From: Phycisphaerae bacterium
GTDB taxonomy: Bacteria; Planctomycetota; Phycisphaerae; Tepidisphaerales; Tepidisphaeraceae
DNA: 42,565 nt
Direction of reading: 5' to 3'
Assembly: GCA_026004655.1 (NCBI GenBank)
Contig: BPJO01000024.1
Coordinates: 1-42,565 of the forward strand
Shown here: one piece after another, positions 33,626 through 41,079 of the stretch
Layout: the number at the start of each line of letters is the position of its first letter
Numbering within the stretch: the first letter of the stretch is position 1
The notes under the pieces: generated by a model
What the model saw: the letters and a program-made list of their open reading frames with translations, nothing else
Databases searched by the model: none
Told to the model about the DNA's origin: nothing
Program-made: the position numbers and the translations under genes

Positions 33626-35181
33626 CAAAGTGAACAAGCAATGATCGGTTCGCCTTCCCCTTGGCCACGAGACCAGCGTCGTCCGTCATGTTCCATGAGT
33701 TCGATGGCTCGTCTGGGACCCCACGTACCCGGAGCGTATTCTTCGGGTTTACGGGTAGAATGCTTCCAACCTTCGAGAATCAGGTCTATGACCTCCCAAG
33801 CGGCTTCGGCTTCGTCACCCCGGATGAATAATGTCTGCTCCCCGAGCAAGGCATCATAAATCAATCGTTCATAAGCTTCTGGAGCTTCTTTTTTGAACGC
33901 CGATGCGTAATTAAAGTTCATTTCCACACTTTTGATGTTCATCGATCCTCCCGGCACTTTCCCGTTCAGGTGCATACTTATTCCCTCCTCCGGAGCCACC
34001 TTGATTACCAGATCGTTGGGGAAAACGGGGGATTCACACTGTTTTTGGAAAAGCGTCAACGGTGGAGAACGGAAACGAACCGTGACCTCACTGACCTTGC
34101 TCGGCATACATTTGCCCGTGCGAATATAAAACGGTGTACCGCTCCAGCGCCAGTTGTCGATGAACAGTTTCAACGCCACGAAGGTTTCCGTTGTCGAATC
34201 CGGTGCCACCCCTTTGGCCTTGAGATATCCTTCGGTCTTTTTCCCATTGACCTCTCCCGGACCGTACTGTCCCCGGACCACAAACTCGTCCACCCGTCTG
34301 GGAGAAAAACGACGAATCGATTTATAGACCTTGACCTTTTCATCACGGATCGAGCGTGCGTCGAGGGCAACGGGAGGTTCCATCGCGACCAACGCCATCA
34401 GTTGGAAAATATGGTTCTGCACCATATCACGCAACGCCCCGCTTTTGTCGTAATACCCCGCCCGGTCGTCGGCACTGACCGACTCAGCCACCGTGATCTG
34501 CACACTATCGATGTACTTGTAGTTCCAGATCGGTTCAAAAAATGAATTGGCAAAACGCATGACCATCAGGTTTTGAACCGTTTCCTTTCCCAGATAATGG
34601 TCAATACGGTAGATCTGGGATTCGTGGAAGCTGTGCATCAACAGCGCATTGAGTTCCTGCGCGGATTTGAGGTCGTGTCCGAAGGGTTTTTCGATGATCA
34701 CCCGTTGCCATGAACCTTTATGTTCTACCGCACCACTTTGGACCCTTTCGACCAACCCCTGCTGGCCTAGGCACTCCGAAATGGGCACAAAAGCATTCGG
34801 GGGCGTGGAAAGATAGAACAATCGATTACCCTGAAGCCGGTACCGACGGTCCAGTTCGTCCAGACGGGTTTTGAGCTTTTGAAAATCCTCCGGTTTGTCG
34901 TATTGCCCCGTGTGATAGTAAACTCGGTCCATCAACCAGCTGAGCTTTTCCTGGTTGGCCCCCATTTTTTTGGCCGTTCGGGCGTTTTTACCAATCGCCT
35001 CGATGCATATCTGACGAAATGCCTCGTCGGACATCTCGGTACGCGCGTATCCCAAAAGAGCAAACTGCTCGGGCAACAGTCCTTCAATAGCCAATTCATA
35101 AATCGCAGGAATCAGTTTTAGTTTTGCCAGATCACCACTGGCACCGAAGATGACCATTGCACAGGGAGGAGTTGAGGGCAT
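33625..35181 (-). CDS. zwf: Glucose-6-phosphate 1-dehydrogenase
   Basis: A 518-residue enzyme that oxidises glucose 6-phosphate to 6-phosphogluconolactone with NAD(P), opening the oxidative pentose phosphate or Entner-Doudoroff route. GASGDLAKLKLIPAIY at 13-28 is the nucleotide-binding start. RIDHYLGKETVQNLM near 192-206 contains the catalytic His and Lys. EKPFGHDLKSAQELN precedes it. The C-terminal domain ends with EAAWEVIDLILEGWK and YAPGTWGPRRAIELM. GAAGGAAC precedes the ATG. gnd, pgl and edd are not adjacent; the next gene on the minus strand is nuoC after 64 bases. Confidence 0.97.
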   Translation of the reverse strand: MPSTPPCAMVIFGASGDLAKLKLIPAIYELAIEGLLPEQFALLGYARTEMSDEAFRQICIEAIGKNARTAKKMGANQEKLSWLMDRVYYHTGQYDKPEDFQKLKTRLDELDRRYRLQGNRLFYLSTPPNAFVPISECLGQQGLVERVQSGAVEHKGSWQRVIIEKPFGHDLKSAQELNALLMHSFHESQIYRIDHYLGKETVQNLMVMRFANSFFEPIWNYKYIDSVQITVAESVSADDRAGYYDKSGALRDMVQNHIFQLMALVAMEPPVALDARSIRDEKVKVYKSIRRFSPRRVDEFVVRGQYGPGEVNGKKTEGYLKAKGVAPDSTTETFVALKLFIDNWRWSGTPFYIRTGKCMPSKVSEVTVRFRSPPLTLFQKQCESPVFPNDLVIKVAPEEGISMHLNGKVPGGSMNIKSVEMNFNYASAFKKEAPEAYERLIYDALLGEQTLFIRGDEAEAAWEVIDLILEGWKHSTRKPEEYAPGTWGPRRAIELMEHDGRRWSRGQGEGEPIIACSL

Positions 35182-35238
35182 AGACCGTTCCTTCTTTTTG
35201 TAATTCGAGAAAATCTATGTAGGTTTGGTATAAAATCA

Positions 35239-36177
35239 ATGAGATCTTCGGTCATAAACCCTGATTTACCGCTTGATGGTCCGGATCTTCCACGAAAAGT
35301 TTCATGGAACCGATGGGGTTTGAGGGTCTTGGGGATTATCACAGTAACTTATCTGATTCTTGTTGGTCTTTTGTTCTGGTTCCAGGAAAAACTGATTTTC
35401 CCGGGTTCTGTCACGCAAGGAAAAGAAACCATGCGGGTGTTTGAGTCACAGGATACCCGGATCGTCTCCTTATCCCTTTCGGACGGGACCCCCGTCGTAG
35501 CCCGGTACGATCTGACGCCCAGGCAAAACCCGGATCACGCCCCCGTGGTTCTGCTTTTTTACGGTAACGGACAGTGTGCTAAAACCACCGGCGGGGTGAT
35601 ATATCTTTTCACGCAGATGGGATTTAATGTATTGACGCCGGATTATCCCGGTTACGGAATGTCTGGTGGAAAACCCTCCGAAAAGGCCTTCTATGAGACG
35701 GCCGAGGTGTGCTGGAACTACTTGACCGGGGTGTTGAAACGACCCGTTGAACAAATCCATGTCGTCGGATGGTCGTTGGGAACTGGTGTAGCAATCGATC
35801 TGGTGTCACGTCACACCCCGGCTACGCTTTCAACAATCAGCGCTTACACGAGCATGACCGAAATGGCCTCTCGAACCGCCCCGTTTTTCCCAACACGGTT
35901 ACTTCTGAAACACCGGTTCGACAATCTGGGCAAGATCGGAAATGTTCGCTGTCCGATTCTGATGATCCATGGGACACAGGACCGGATCATTCCTGTACAA
36001 ATGACTAAAAAACTTGCGTCGCAGGCGCGGGTCCGGTTGCGAACTTTTTATCCCCAAACCGATCACAATGACATTTTTGATGTTCGGACCGAAGACCTCA
36101 TGATCGAGCTGTATGCCCATTTGAACGGGATACCGTCGGCTTCCCCTTATCCTTCCACAACTTTCATTCCACGGTAA
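35239..36177 (+). CDS. Membrane-anchored alpha/beta hydrolase
   Basis: A 312-residue protein with an N-terminal basic stretch and one membrane helix (about 29-48), then an alpha/beta hydrolase domain in the periplasm or at the membrane face. The nucleophile is Ser179 in VVGWSLGTGVA, the acid Asp248 in HGTQDRIIP and the base His276 in PQTDHNDIFD, the full triad. The oxyanion region is LFYGNGQ near 106. It resembles the BEM46/ABHD13-like serine peptidase-type hydrolases; substrate is unknown. A 7-bp hairpin (ATCAATC at 36185-36191, GATTGAT at 36200-36206) follows the stop but has no adjacent T-run. Confidence 0.85.
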   Translation: MRSSVINPDLPLDGPDLPRKVSWNRWGLRVLGIITVTYLILVGLLFWFQEKLIFPGSVTQGKETMRVFESQDTRIVSLSLSDGTPVVARYDLTPRQNPDHAPVVLLFYGNGQCAKTTGGVIYLFTQMGFNVLTPDYPGYGMSGGKPSEKAFYETAEVCWNYLTGVLKRPVEQIHVVGWSLGTGVAIDLVSRHTPATLSTISAYTSMTEMASRTAPFFPTRLLLKHRFDNLGKIGNVRCPILMIHGTQDRIIPVQMTKKLASQARVRLRTFYPQTDHNDIFDVRTEDLMIELYAHLNGIPSASPYPSTTFIPR

Positions 36178-36291
36178 TTCTGCGATCAATCTTGTGTACG
36201 ATTGATTATCAGACCCCTTTTTCCGCATTAATACCGCACTTCAGAATTATCCTCTTTTCGTCGATAAACCGATCTGAAAGGTCAGTACCCC

Positions 36292-37329
36292 ATGCACCTC
36301 CTTCTGTTGGAATCGGATCGACAACAAGCGATGCGGATCAAAATCCTTTTGCAGGAGGAAGGTCATGTGGTTTTGACCACGTCTCGTGGGTTAGACGCGT
36401 TGGAACAGATCCGATCAGGACAGATCCGAATGGTGCTAGTGAATCAGCGATCGGAAGATCTGGACTGTATTGATTTTACGCGAATTGCCCGTCGGATGAG
36501 TCTGACGGATTACCTGTACATCATGATCTTGTTCGATACTTTCAACCAAGAACAGATCAATTCTGTTCTAGCAGCCGGGGCGGACGACTACATGACCAAA
36601 CCCGTGAATCCGGTAGAAATATCGTTACGGGTCAAAAATGCCGAGAGAATTGCCGCAATCGACACACGCGACGAAGCGTTGATTGCTATGGCTAAACTAG
36701 CAGAATCCCGCGACCGTTGCACGGGTCGTCATGTCGAACGGGTACGACTTTACGCCCGAGAATTGGCACAAGCGATGTGGGAGATGGGGATTTATTTCGG
36801 TCAAATCGACGCTAATTTTGTTGATCTTATTTATCGAACTGCTGCTTTGCATGACCTTGGTAAAGTCGCGATCCCCGACGCGATCCTGAGTAAATCAGGA
36901 AAACTGACCCCGCATGAATACGAGATCATGAAGCAGCACACGCGCATTGGAGCTGACACCCTCGCTAGCGTAATGAACCAACCTTCCCCCTGTCGATTCC
37001 TCCGTATGGGCCAGGAAATTGCACTGTCTCATCACGAACGATGGGACGGACGGGGGTATCCCAACGGACTAAGCGGAAGGGATATCCCTTTGTCGGCCAG
37101 AATTGTCGCGATTGCCGACGTCTACGATGCTCTGACCAGTGCCCGATCCTATAAGCCGGCTTTTTCACACTCCCAAGCGGTACAGCTCATCATCGACGCT
37201 TCAGATTCTCAGTTTGATCCAATGGTCGTTGAGGCTTTTGCTGCGGTGGAAGAGACCTTTGACCGAATCCGTCAACAGCAATCCGACTCGTCGGAAGATA
37301 TTGTGAGTCATATTCGACCGGCGGCGTGA
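36292..37329 (+). CDS. Receiver-HD-GYP protein with degenerate phospho-site (c-di-GMP phosphodiesterase)
   Basis: A 345-residue cytoplasmic regulator. Residues 1-118 form a receiver domain whose phospho-acceptor position is Asn51 (MVLVNQRSEDL) instead of Asp; the usual Thr/Ser is Phe81 (IMILFDTF) while Lys103 (MTKPV) is kept. Residues about 125-320 are an HD-GYP domain: HD at 187-188 (LHDLGKVAIPD), the HHE-x-x-DG-x-GYP motif at 247-257 and VAIADVYDALTSARSYKPA. HD-GYP enzymes linearise c-di-GMP. All visible catalytic residues are present, so the enzyme half looks active while the receiver is probably not phosphorylated. No histidine kinase is adjacent. It fits with the PilZ protein and flagellar genes. 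Confidence 0.9.
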   Translation: MHLLLLESDRQQAMRIKILLQEEGHVVLTTSRGLDALEQIRSGQIRMVLVNQRSEDLDCIDFTRIARRMSLTDYLYIMILFDTFNQEQINSVLAAGADDYMTKPVNPVEISLRVKNAERIAAIDTRDEALIAMAKLAESRDRCTGRHVERVRLYARELAQAMWEMGIYFGQIDANFVDLIYRTAALHDLGKVAIPDAILSKSGKLTPHEYEIMKQHTRIGADTLASVMNQPSPCRFLRMGQEIALSHHERWDGRGYPNGLSGRDIPLSARIVAIADVYDALTSARSYKPAFSHSQAVQLIIDASDSQFDPMVVEAFAAVEETFDRIRQQQSDSSEDIVSHIRPAA

Positions 37330-37330
37330 A

Positions 37331-37360
37331 ATCCCCTGTCAAAGGAATATGATAGGGGAT
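37331..37360 (+). promoter_or_regulatory. Inverted repeat at the start of the double-ACT gene
   Basis: ATCCCCT (37331-37337) is the exact reverse complement of AGGGGAT (37354-37360), directly before the ATG at 37361. The loop holds AAAGGA and another ATG at 37349. Pairing would hide the AGGGG ribosome site of the 37361 start but leave AAAGGA exposed. Confidence 0.4.
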
Positions 37361-37891
37361 ATGACACAGCTGGTGATCACTGCTGTCGGTCCGGACAAAC
37401 CCGGAATAGTAGGCGAAATCAGTTCCCGAATTCATTCCGCGGGAGGCAACATCCTTGATTCGCGGATGGTCAATCTCCGGGGACAGTTTTCCCTGATGGC
37501 CTTGATCGAAGTCGATGAGGCGTCTACTGACGATCTGAACAAGGATTTATCCCAGATCGGCCAGCGGCTGGGGCTGGTGCTAAACATCATCCCTCAGATA
37601 AACCCTTCTCCCCCGGCAGAGGGTTTACGATACCGACTCAAAACTTATTCAGCCGATCAACCCGGAATTGTTGCGCGTCTGACGGGGTTGTTGAGGAGTT
37701 TTGGAATCAATATCGAAGAGCTGTCGGCTTGGCAGGAAAGCGCTCCATTTGCAGGTCACCCGATTTTTTTGTGCGAAATTTATGTGACCGTCCCTTCCAA
37801 AGTCTCCTTGTCAACGCTCCGTTCGGAGTTGAATCGTCTTTGCGACGAACTCAATTGTGATCTGGACCTGGAACCGTTCACTTCCGGATAA
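37361..37891 (+). CDS. Double ACT domain regulatory protein (GcvR-like)
   Basis: A 176-residue protein made of two ACT domains. The first starts at LVITAVGPDKPGIVGEISSRIHSAGGNIL, with the glycine-rich turn DKPG that binds amino acids; the second starts at YRLKTYSADQPGIVARLTGLLRSFGINI near 94. This layout matches GcvR and related glycine-cleavage or amino acid-sensing proteins, which act by binding a partner and have no DNA-binding domain here. An in-frame ATG at 37349 adds four residues; the choice is open. The 3' end overlaps the open frame of dsbD, whose real start is 41 bases after this stop. Confidence 0.85.
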   Translation: MTQLVITAVGPDKPGIVGEISSRIHSAGGNILDSRMVNLRGQFSLMALIEVDEASTDDLNKDLSQIGQRLGLVLNIIPQINPSPPAEGLRYRLKTYSADQPGIVARLTGLLRSFGINIEELSAWQESAPFAGHPIFLCEIYVTVPSKVSLSTLRSELNRLCDELNCDLDLEPFTSG

Positions 37892-37931
37892 AGTTGCATC
37901 GATTTCGGATCCGTCTGCGTATGATCGAGAG

Positions 37932-39689
37932 ATGATTCGCGCTTTTTCGCTATTTGTTTGGCTTATCAGTACGTTGGCGCTAGCTCAACCCGTTATCGAG
38001 CCGGTTGCGATCATGGGACCGGTCGCACCAGGAAAATCGACCTCGTTAACCATCCGGTTGGAGATTCCAGAGGGGTACCATGCGCAATCTCACACGCCGC
38101 TTTCTGAGAATCTGATCCCGTTTGAAGTAGTGCTTCAGACGGGTCCGGGTATTCAGGTCGGACCGATCGAGTATCCACAACCGCAGATCAAGAATTATCC
38201 GTTGCTAGGTCCGACCAGTGTGTACAGTGGAGTGGTCGAGGTAAGGGTCCCCCTGATGATCGCTGCGGATGTACCGATGGGTTCTTTATCTGTTTCTGCA
38301 GATGTTACTTATCAGATCTGCGATGACCAAGGAACCTGTTACGCCCCTCAGACACGGACGTTGCCGATTCTCCGTTCTGACGGAGAGGTCTCGTCGAGCG
38401 TTGTTGACAAATTGGGTTCTACCCCCCCGACGGAACAGGTCGCAGAGTTCCTGGGTATTCGTCTTTCTCTGAACAACATTGGGGCTGCGATCGGGATAGG
38501 GTTGTTCGTTGGGTTGCTGTTTAATGTGATGCCCTGCGTGCTTCCGGTTTTGCCTTTAAAGATCATGGGCTTTTATGAAGCGTCCCAGCATCATCGTGGT
38601 CGAGCCATTACGCTGGGGGCGTCATTCAGTGCAGGATTAATTCTGGTGTTTGTGGGGCTGGGGTTGCTGGTGCTTTTGAGCAAGACCATTTTCGGACAAT
38701 CCCTGCAATGGGGGCAATGGTTTGCGTATGCACCGGTGGTATGGGGGATGACACTCCTCCTGGTGGTTCTTGGCGCAGGGATGCTCGGAGCCTTTTCGAT
38801 TCGTCTTCCGACTTCGATCTATGGTTTATCTTTCAGACACGATACGCACTCGGGAAACGTTGCCTGGGGCGCACTGACCGCTGTACTGTCCACCCCCTGT
38901 ACGGCTCCGATGTTTGCTCCGCTTTTGGCGTATGCAACCGCCCAACCGCTGCACAACGGTTTTTTGACCATGTTGTCTGTCGGTGTTGGAATGGCAATGC
39001 CCTATTTTATCCTATCTGCGTTCCCCGAAGTCGCCCGGTCTTTCCCCCGGACGGGTCCGGTTTCGGAATTGATCAAGCAGTCGTTGGCCTTTCCGATGCT
39101 GGCCACGGCCGCTTGGCTAATCGGTCCGACCCTGGTCGGCGACCCCCAACACTGGTGGCTGGTCGTAGCGGTCATCGGTTGGGGAGTGTTGTTTGTCGGG
39201 ATCCGGTCGTCACAACTGCTCCGATCTTCCGGAGCAATCCTGTTAACCACAGGTCTGGCTGTCCTTTTTCTAGCCAGCAGCATTTACATCGCGGTTCAGT
39301 TTAACCCGATCCGGACGGACCGCACACCCGATTCTTCGACACCCATTCTCACACCCGGCGAATGGGTCGAATACTCCGAACCTGTTCTGGAGCAGGCTCT
39401 TAAAAAGGGTCCTGTCCTGATTAAGTTCACAGCCTCCTGGTGTGCGAATTGCCAAGTCATTGAAGCGACTGTATTTAAAAACTCTGATACCCTCCGTCAA
39501 CTTCGTGAAAAAGGGGTGTATATGATCAAGGCAGACCTGACCCGTTCTTCCGCTGCCGGGTGGGCCAAACTCAACGACTTGGGTCAAACCGGAATCCCGT
39601 TAACGGCGGTCTATCTGCCCGGGCAACCCCAGCCCGTTCTCCTGAGTTCTCTATATACATCGAGCGACCTGTTAAAACTGATAAAATAG
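37932..39689 (+). CDS. dsbD: Thiol:disulfide interchange protein DsbD
   Basis: A 585-residue inner-membrane electron carrier from the ATG at 37932, which begins a signal peptide and has GAGAG upstream. The periplasmic alpha domain carries Cys130 and Cys136 (YQICDDQGTCYAPQ). The eight-helix transmembrane beta domain has Cys202 in NVMPCVLPVLPLK and Cys323 in LSTPCTAPMF. The C-terminal gamma thioredoxin domain has Cys504 and Cys507 in ASWCANCQ. So all three redox pairs are present, and electrons can pass from cytoplasmic thioredoxin to periplasmic proteins such as DsbC or cytochrome c maturation factors. No ccm or dsbC genes adjoin it. Confidence 0.95.
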   Translation: MIRAFSLFVWLISTLALAQPVIEPVAIMGPVAPGKSTSLTIRLEIPEGYHAQSHTPLSENLIPFEVVLQTGPGIQVGPIEYPQPQIKNYPLLGPTSVYSGVVEVRVPLMIAADVPMGSLSVSADVTYQICDDQGTCYAPQTRTLPILRSDGEVSSSVVDKLGSTPPTEQVAEFLGIRLSLNNIGAAIGIGLFVGLLFNVMPCVLPVLPLKIMGFYEASQHHRGRAITLGASFSAGLILVFVGLGLLVLLSKTIFGQSLQWGQWFAYAPVVWGMTLLLVVLGAGMLGAFSIRLPTSIYGLSFRHDTHSGNVAWGALTAVLSTPCTAPMFAPLLAYATAQPLHNGFLTMLSVGVGMAMPYFILSAFPEVARSFPRTGPVSELIKQSLAFPMLATAAWLIGPTLVGDPQHWWLVVAVIGWGVLFVGIRSSQLLRSSGAILLTTGLAVLFLASSIYIAVQFNPIRTDRTPDSSTPILTPGEWVEYSEPVLEQALKKGPVLIKFTASWCANCQVIEATVFKNSDTLRQLREKGVYMIKADLTRSSAAGWAKLNDLGQTGIPLTAVYLPGQPQPVLLSSLYTSSDLLKLIK

Positions 39690-39754
39690 GAGAATTGGGC
39701 TGTCTTTCCCTTTCGCCTGTTGTGGTGATCGTATCGTCGCACACTTTGCAAAAA

Positions 39755-39766
39755 ATATGTTATGAT
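39755..39766 (+). promoter_or_regulatory. Extended -10 promoter candidate before the acyltransferase gene
   Basis: TATGAT at 39761-39766 is preceded by TGT, giving the extended -10 form also seen at 8118. No strong -35 is found. It would start transcription near 39773, about 38 bases before the ATG. Confidence 0.35.
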
Positions 39767-39810
39767 CAAATGAACTAACCGTTTCCCGCGTTAGAAGGTC
39801 TTAATTTTTA

Positions 39811-41064
39811 ATGTCTCAACGGGTTGGTACTGTCAATCATTCGTCCCGCGATGGCCGGTTGGACGTTCTGCGGGGTCTGTGCTTGATCAATATGGTGATC
39901 GTTCACCTGATTGAGCAGGGAATGGTTTTACCTTGGCTAGCGAATGAAGTCCTGATGCACTGGATAAGGTTCGCAGCCGGGGGGTTTATTCTCACCTCAG
40001 GGTTGTGTATCGGCGCTATTCACTATCAGAAGGCACTGGACCCTTTGAAACGGTCTAGGATTTATCTGTCTCTGCTACGACGGGCCGGCGTGGTCCTGTT
40101 GGTGCATTATTTTGCAACATTTTTATCGTTGGTGTTGGTCCCGTTAAACGGATACCGGGAATACGACACGATGACATACATCTGGGACGTTCTTTACTTC
40201 TGGACCGGATACGATCTGCTTCTGTTTTATGTCGTCATGTTGCTGGTTTCGCCGGTGTTGATCGAATGCATCCGACGTTCCGGTGTGATGACCGTCGGAT
40301 TGGCCAGTGGGTGTCTGTTTTTCCTCTGGTATGACAATCCCTATCTGCCCCTGTACGGGATCGAAAATCACTTTCCGGTCATCCGTTGGCAAGCGGTTTT
40401 CGTCTGCGGGGTGTTGATCGGATGCAAGCTACCTGCTTTTGATGGATTGAACCGATCATTAAAAATACGCTGGTTAGCTGTCAGCATAGGTGTTGCACTG
40501 GCGATTGCAGGATTATCCGCGCTGGAACGATTCGCCCAAATAACGTTGCCTTGGTGGTTGACGGTTAGCAAATACCCGCTTTCCCCACTGGAAGTGGTGC
40601 GATATCTGAGTCTGGTGATAGCCTTGGGGGTAGGTCTGGATCTGGTCTGGAATCGTGTGTCCGGAACTCGTCTGGTTTCAGTTCTACAGATCATCGGTGT
40701 GCAAAGTCTTCTGTTGTGGTTGGTGCACGTTCCGTTGGTGGCCAACCTAGCGGTATTTCACTGGACCGTAGCGATTGTTGGATCGATTCTGGCCGTGTGG
40801 TTGGCAGCGTCTATCGGAATCTGGTTGAGTCGCCAGTGGGCCGAGTCTCTGGTCTCACTTCCCCGTCTGCCCGTGACCGCTCCGGTTCTGGGTTCATTGA
40901 TGATCATTGCATTTCTTTTCCACATGCAGATCAATCCGCAACTGGTCAACAATGCCGATACCGATACTTTCAATCCCGTGTCTGTGCCCGAGTCCCTGAC
41001 CCCCGGCGACGACCGACTGGATATCCTGTTTATTGACGATGATTCGATTTTTGAAACCACTTGA
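39811..41064 (+). CDS. OpgC-like membrane acyltransferase
   Basis: A 417-residue integral membrane protein with about ten hydrophobic segments. The N-terminus RDGRLDVLRGLCLINMVIVHL matches the OpgC/acyltransferase-3 start (R-x-x-RLD-x-x-RG followed by a helix with His), and ILTSGLCIGAIHYQ fits the next helix. OpgC adds succinyl groups to periplasmic glucans; related proteins O-acylate other surface glycans. The C-terminal 60 residues after the last helix are acidic and ordinary in composition. It ends 15 bases from the convergent nuoN stop. Acyl donor and acceptor cannot be inferred. Confidence 0.8.
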   Translation: MSQRVGTVNHSSRDGRLDVLRGLCLINMVIVHLIEQGMVLPWLANEVLMHWIRFAAGGFILTSGLCIGAIHYQKALDPLKRSRIYLSLLRRAGVVLLVHYFATFLSLVLVPLNGYREYDTMTYIWDVLYFWTGYDLLLFYVVMLLVSPVLIECIRRSGVMTVGLASGCLFFLWYDNPYLPLYGIENHFPVIRWQAVFVCGVLIGCKLPAFDGLNRSLKIRWLAVSIGVALAIAGLSALERFAQITLPWWLTVSKYPLSPLEVVRYLSLVIALGVGLDLVWNRVSGTRLVSVLQIIGVQSLLLWLVHVPLVANLAVFHWTVAIVGSILAVWLAASIGIWLSRQWAESLVSLPRLPVTAPVLGSLMIIAFLFHMQINPQLVNNADTDTFNPVSVPESLTPGDDRLDILFIDDDSIFETT

Positions 41065-41079
41065 TGATCGGGTCAGGTC

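Noticed and set aside
33970..34545. 191-residue plus-strand open frame
   Set aside because: It lies wholly antisense to zwf, has no family features and is rich in residues typical of a shadow frame.
38708..39304. 198-residue plus-strand open frame
   Set aside because: It overlaps the DsbD membrane domain in another frame; the DsbD frame has all expected motifs.
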